NCBI GenBank assembly: GCA_950295325.1 | Contig: OX485807.1 | Coordinates: 4,840,501-4,904,500, forward strand | DNA: 64,000 bases | From: Polytrichum commune | Lineage: Eukaryota; Streptophyta; Polytrichopsida; Polytrichales; Polytrichaceae | Direction of reading: 5' to 3' | Part shown: positions 60,840 through 64,000 of the stretch, one piece after another | Numbering within the stretch: position 1 is the stretch's first letter | Layout: every line of letters begins with the position of its first letter | Position numbers and translations under genes: made by a program | Notes under the pieces: generated by a model | The model's input: only the letters and a program-made list of their open reading frames with translations | Databases searched by the model: none | What the model was told of the DNA's origin: nothing

Positions 60840-61390
60840 TACGTTTTCACCGGTGTCCAAGGAGATTTGTGGTGAAGATCCAAGTGTTTCCAAGTCCAGC
60901 TAGTTACATGTTGACACCTTCCAGGTTGTTGCTATTAAAATGAAAGGCATATTCAAAATAGTCCTCTGAAATGATCGGTCATTGGCCTCATGTCCTGAAC
61001 TTGAACTGGTCGTCTATCAAACTGAACCGGCTTTATCTGTAAGTAGTGGCCGGAATTCCCCATTCGTGGGTTCTCACTGTCAGGATGGACAAAGTCTTGC
61101 CATCAGACAGGAAAGCGGCCAAGGTTTGGACCTCTTCCTCCTCCTCCAGTGTCCAGGGAGCCTTTTTGGGTGCCATCGGTCAAAACCCTAGTGCTTCCAA
61201 GTTCAGCTGGTTACACGTTACGATCTCCCTGTTCTCATCTGCATTCATTAAGCATGTTCCATAGATTCATCAAAAAAGATCAGTCATCTTCCTGAAGTCT
61301 TGATGAACTTCAACCGGTTTATTATCTCCCAAACTTCAACCGGTTATCTCCCAAACTCGGCCGGTTAGGTCTGAAGCTCAACCGGTTCAT
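60840..61390 (+). repeat. Dispersed module E, second locus, with a CCGGTT cluster
   Basis: GTG.TTCCAAGT.CAGCT.GTTAC occurs at about 60888 and 61190, each followed by an ATTC...GATC.GTCAT word, so it is a degenerate tandem pair of about 300-bp units. It shares these landmarks with 10,060-10,340. The end carries CCGGTT four times within 76 bp (61314-61387), three of them within AACCGGTT or CAACCGGTT. Confidence 0.55.
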
Positions 61391-61582
61391 GTGTAACTAG
61401 CAGACAGTTCTCGCCCCCTGCCCGCCGGTCCGTTTATTGTCCTGGTCGATGGTCGAAAGAGCAGCGATCCCATGGGTGCCATGAAAGGGCAACTTCATTT
61501 CCCTTCCCTTCCCTTCCCTTCCCTTACAAACAACTGAGCGCATGGTGGCATCATGGTATGGGCGGTGCCTGACTGCTCCAAA

Positions 61583-61668
61583 TGGGGTGGGGGTGGGGGT
61601 GGGTTGATGGGCAGGAAGGGGGGGGGGGGGGGGATGGGGACCGGAGGAGGACGCCGTTTGGGGGGGGA
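61583..61668 (+). repeat. G-rich tract with 16-G run
   Basis: GGGGTGGGGGTGGGGGTGGG is followed by 16 consecutive G (61618-61633), GGGG and a further run of 8 G. Many G-triplets in close spacing make G-quadruplex formation plausible on the plus strand. CCCTT x5 precedes it at 61499-61525. Confidence 0.85.
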
Positions 61669-62094
61669 GTCAAACAACCGGTGGGGGCCCTGCCTGCCTG
61701 CCTGGGGGTGTCAGGAGGAGTCTGCGTGTGAGGCCAGGACCACCAGTCCTTTCTCCTTCCACCCCTTAACTTCTTACTTAGTTAATTTCCCCGGCCTCGC
61801 TCTGTAAGTAATGAAGTACCACTTGCATCCCCGTTGAATACGATTCCCCACTTTTGGGGGACAAAATCCAAATTCACATAAATGGGCCTCCACCCACGTT
61901 ATTATCGAACCCACCCGCGCCCGCCCTAAAGAGCGAGGGGGCGAGGGGGAGGCTTCAATGGAGGCGTGGTAATTATGCTCGACCTACTTATTTATTCACT
62001 AAATGCTCCCTTGCATTCACTTGCTGCAGCACAACATACATGCTCAGGATTTGGGAAGGTGGTCGGCCAGTCTGCGCGCGCGGACCGGGAGAGA

Positions 62095-62340
62095 CTTGCT
62101 AGGGAATTATCGTATACAAGCGTACCCCCTCATTCATCAAACATTAAGGCCCGTCTGAAGTAGTAAGCAGCCCGGAGGTTACCTTTTTAAAAAGTTGATT
62201 TGACGCCGGGATCAGTTTTAAAGACTCAATAGTCGAGTCCAAGTCATTTACGATGAATCGGCCACAAACCTATTGGGAGGTTTATTTTTTTTGTTGGATG
62301 AATGGAAGGTACACTCACATGCAATAATTCCCTCTTTCCG
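62095..62340. mobile_element. Inverted-repeat family G, copy 3, about 230 bp
   Basis: The left end AGGGAATTATCGTATACAAG with GCGTACC (62100) is inverted at 62305-62333 (GGTACACTCACATGCAATAATTCCCT). The interior AAAAGTTGATTTGACGCC and GTCATTTACGATGAATCGGC matches 28,797-28,995. Confidence 0.65.
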
Positions 62341-62529
62341 ACTACGCGTGGGTGGAGGGGGAAGCTTGTGTACAAGCCCTTTATCTAGAATTTCAATGTT
62401 ATAAATGATTCCCAACGTTTCCCAGTGGGGCGTAGACCTGCACTTGTTGTATGTAATAACTCCTTGCAACCCTAAATGAAGTCGGTCTTCTCGAGATGTA
62501 GTTACTAAATATCTAGAACGCGCCTCGTT

Positions 62530-62660
62530 GTTCATGTTGTGATTTGACCAAGGAGTTCAATATCTTTTAATCTTGTGTTTTTAGGGTGTTTGTTTTTTTT
62601 GATCTTCACCTAACCACACACCAATCAAGGATAGGTGTCTGCTGAAGAAAAGTAACCGAA
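62530..62660 (+). repeat. Dispersed repeat family D, fragment 6
   Basis: It shares CACCTAACCACACACCAATCAAG.ATAGGTGTC with the 3' parts of the other copies. Confidence 0.5.
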
Positions 62661-62690
62661 TAACACCCCGCATACCTTAATGAAGTTGGT

Positions 62691-62894
62691 CTTCTCTAGA
62701 CGTGATAGCCGACTGGATATTTGGAAGGCATCTCGTTGTTAAAATTGTGGAAGTGCGTCTTCTCTAGACGTGATAGCCTACCAGATGTCTGGAAGGCATC
62801 TCGTTGTTAATATTGTGGAAGTGCGTCTTCTCTAGACGTGATAGCCTACCGGATGTTTGGAAGGCATCTCATTGTTAATATTGTGGAAGTGCAT
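62691..62894. repeat. 68-bp tandem repeat, three copies plus a stub
   Basis: CTTCTCTAGACGTGATAGCC begins at 62691, 62759 and 62827, and a broken start follows at about 62895. Units share GGAAGGCATCTCGTTGTTAA. A strongly diverged single unit lies at 62,479-62,545 (GGTCTTCTCGAGATG...CGCCTCGTTGTT). Confidence 0.9.
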
Positions 62895-62899
62895 CTACT

Positions 62900-64000
62900 C
62901 TCGGCTCATGTAATCAATGGTATTTGAACGACACTAAACTTATGGTCTAGTTGCACATCCTGGTTAAGGCTCCGGTTAGAGTAAGTAACCACTTAAATTA
63001 GTTATATTATGCCCACATTGCCTAGTAAATGGAGTTAGCTAACATATGAGGTAGCTAACCTATTTGAGAGCTAACCTATCTCACACCCACACCACCTAGT
63101 TAAAATTAAGGTTTAAATAGAAATATTCAAAACAAAAGTTAGCTAACTTTTGGGACCTTGCTTTTGTGAAGAAATCTTAACTCATCCATACCCTTAATGC
63201 TAACTAATTTTTACAAATGAGTAGCCTGAGTTTCTGTCTTGAATGCCTCCCTCTAATTCTCCCCATCACTTCTTTGTTCCGCTATGTGGTGGACCACACT
63301 GTTTCTTACATCATCCTAAATTAGCACACATTTTGAATTATAGAATACTTTTAGAATATGATTTTCAATGTTCAAGTTTTAGATCAAATACTAGTATTTA
63401 TTTGGAACTAGAATACTTTATTCTATTTTAATCAAACTGAAACACAAATGGTGTGGGTCACGCAATTATAATGTATCATACTTATTATCACGTTCAAAAC
63501 TTGGGCAACTTGAGCAAAACTTTGGTCGGTCAACCTTAACTCTCTCTTAAATTAGTCAACCTTCGGTTAGTGTAACCGGGATGCGTGGCTATGCGATCGG
63601 TTAGCTCGCAAGTGAGTTACCGTACAAGGCTCCCTATTTCATCTTCACAGGTGCCGGAATGTCGTTTCCACATGGGACACAAGTGGGTCATGACGAATGT
63701 GAGCATGACACGTGGCACATTCTGAGGGGGAAATAATTATTCTGTGTTGGAATAGACCACCCTCTTACAACAGTTGGTTTCACTAACTCACATGTGTTAG
63801 CTAATTCTCCCAGCTAGGTGGTGCGGCCACGAGTTCACGAATGACTAAACATTTCGGTAGCGAATCCTCACTACCGCGTAAGTTAGTTAATTCTCTTAAC
63901 TAGGGTGGTGTGGCTGGAGCCTTATGTTAGGTAGGTGTTTGAGGAAGCACACGCCATGGCAGGGCCTTGCTGCAGCAGCAGCGCCATTTTCAATGTTCCC
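62900..64000. other. Intergenic sequence to the window end
   Basis: No gene is seen. The words GTTAGCTAA and CTAACT.AC recur around 63020-63150 and 63780-63905 with ACACCACCTAG/CTAGGTGGTG between, suggesting inverted-repeat material. The last 60 bases turn GC-rich with CAGCAGCAGC and could precede a gene beyond the window. Confidence 0.35.

Overview
This window looks like nuclear DNA of a land plant. Its one confident gene encodes a GT-2-type trihelix transcription factor, a plant-specific family, and it has a canonical GT-AG intron. The rest is AT-rich and full of plant-style repeats: LINE and Ty1/copia remnants, a SINE-like retroposon, and many short terminal-inverted-repeat elements with 3-bp TTA/TAA target duplications. 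The species cannot be told from the sequence. A large, repeat-rich, possibly non-seed plant genome is a guess only.

Layout. Positions 1-48,600 are AT-rich and gene-poor. No intact gene is visible there. Recognisable items are tandem repeats (93-235; 13,600-14,480; 32,086-32,230; 44,641-44,833), a SINE-like element ending in 36 A (2,824-2,981), a Ty1/copia remnant (12,640-13,490, minus), three LINE pieces (8,140-8,580 plus; 22,885-23,145 minus; about 34,160-37,900 minus, with endonuclease start, reverse transcriptase and C-terminal parts), and a dense population of short inverted-repeat elements. The clearest of these have PIF/Harbinger-like ends. They are stacked end to end and nested at 38,481-40,009 and 44,222-45,345.

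From about 48,600 to 54,400 the base composition turns GC-rich and rich in simple repeats. This island holds the promoter and leader (with two small upstream ORFs) and the two-exon trihelix gene (50,905-51,779 joined to 52,842-54,318; 783 residues). The protein has a long Gln/His/Ala-rich N-terminus, two trihelix DNA-binding domains, a basic nuclear-localisation-like stretch and a central coiled coil. Just after the stop codon lies an exact 11-bp periodic array of TGTAA motifs, followed by a 281-bp direct tandem duplication.

Positions 55,100-59,100 keep a mixed composition with unresolved short ORFs and splice-like signals, but no gene I can name. The window ends (59,100-64,000) in AT-rich repeats, a 68-bp tandem array and a G-rich stretch.

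The window shows no operon, no RNA gene and no CRISPR array. Functionally it is one regulatory gene embedded in transposable-element sediment.
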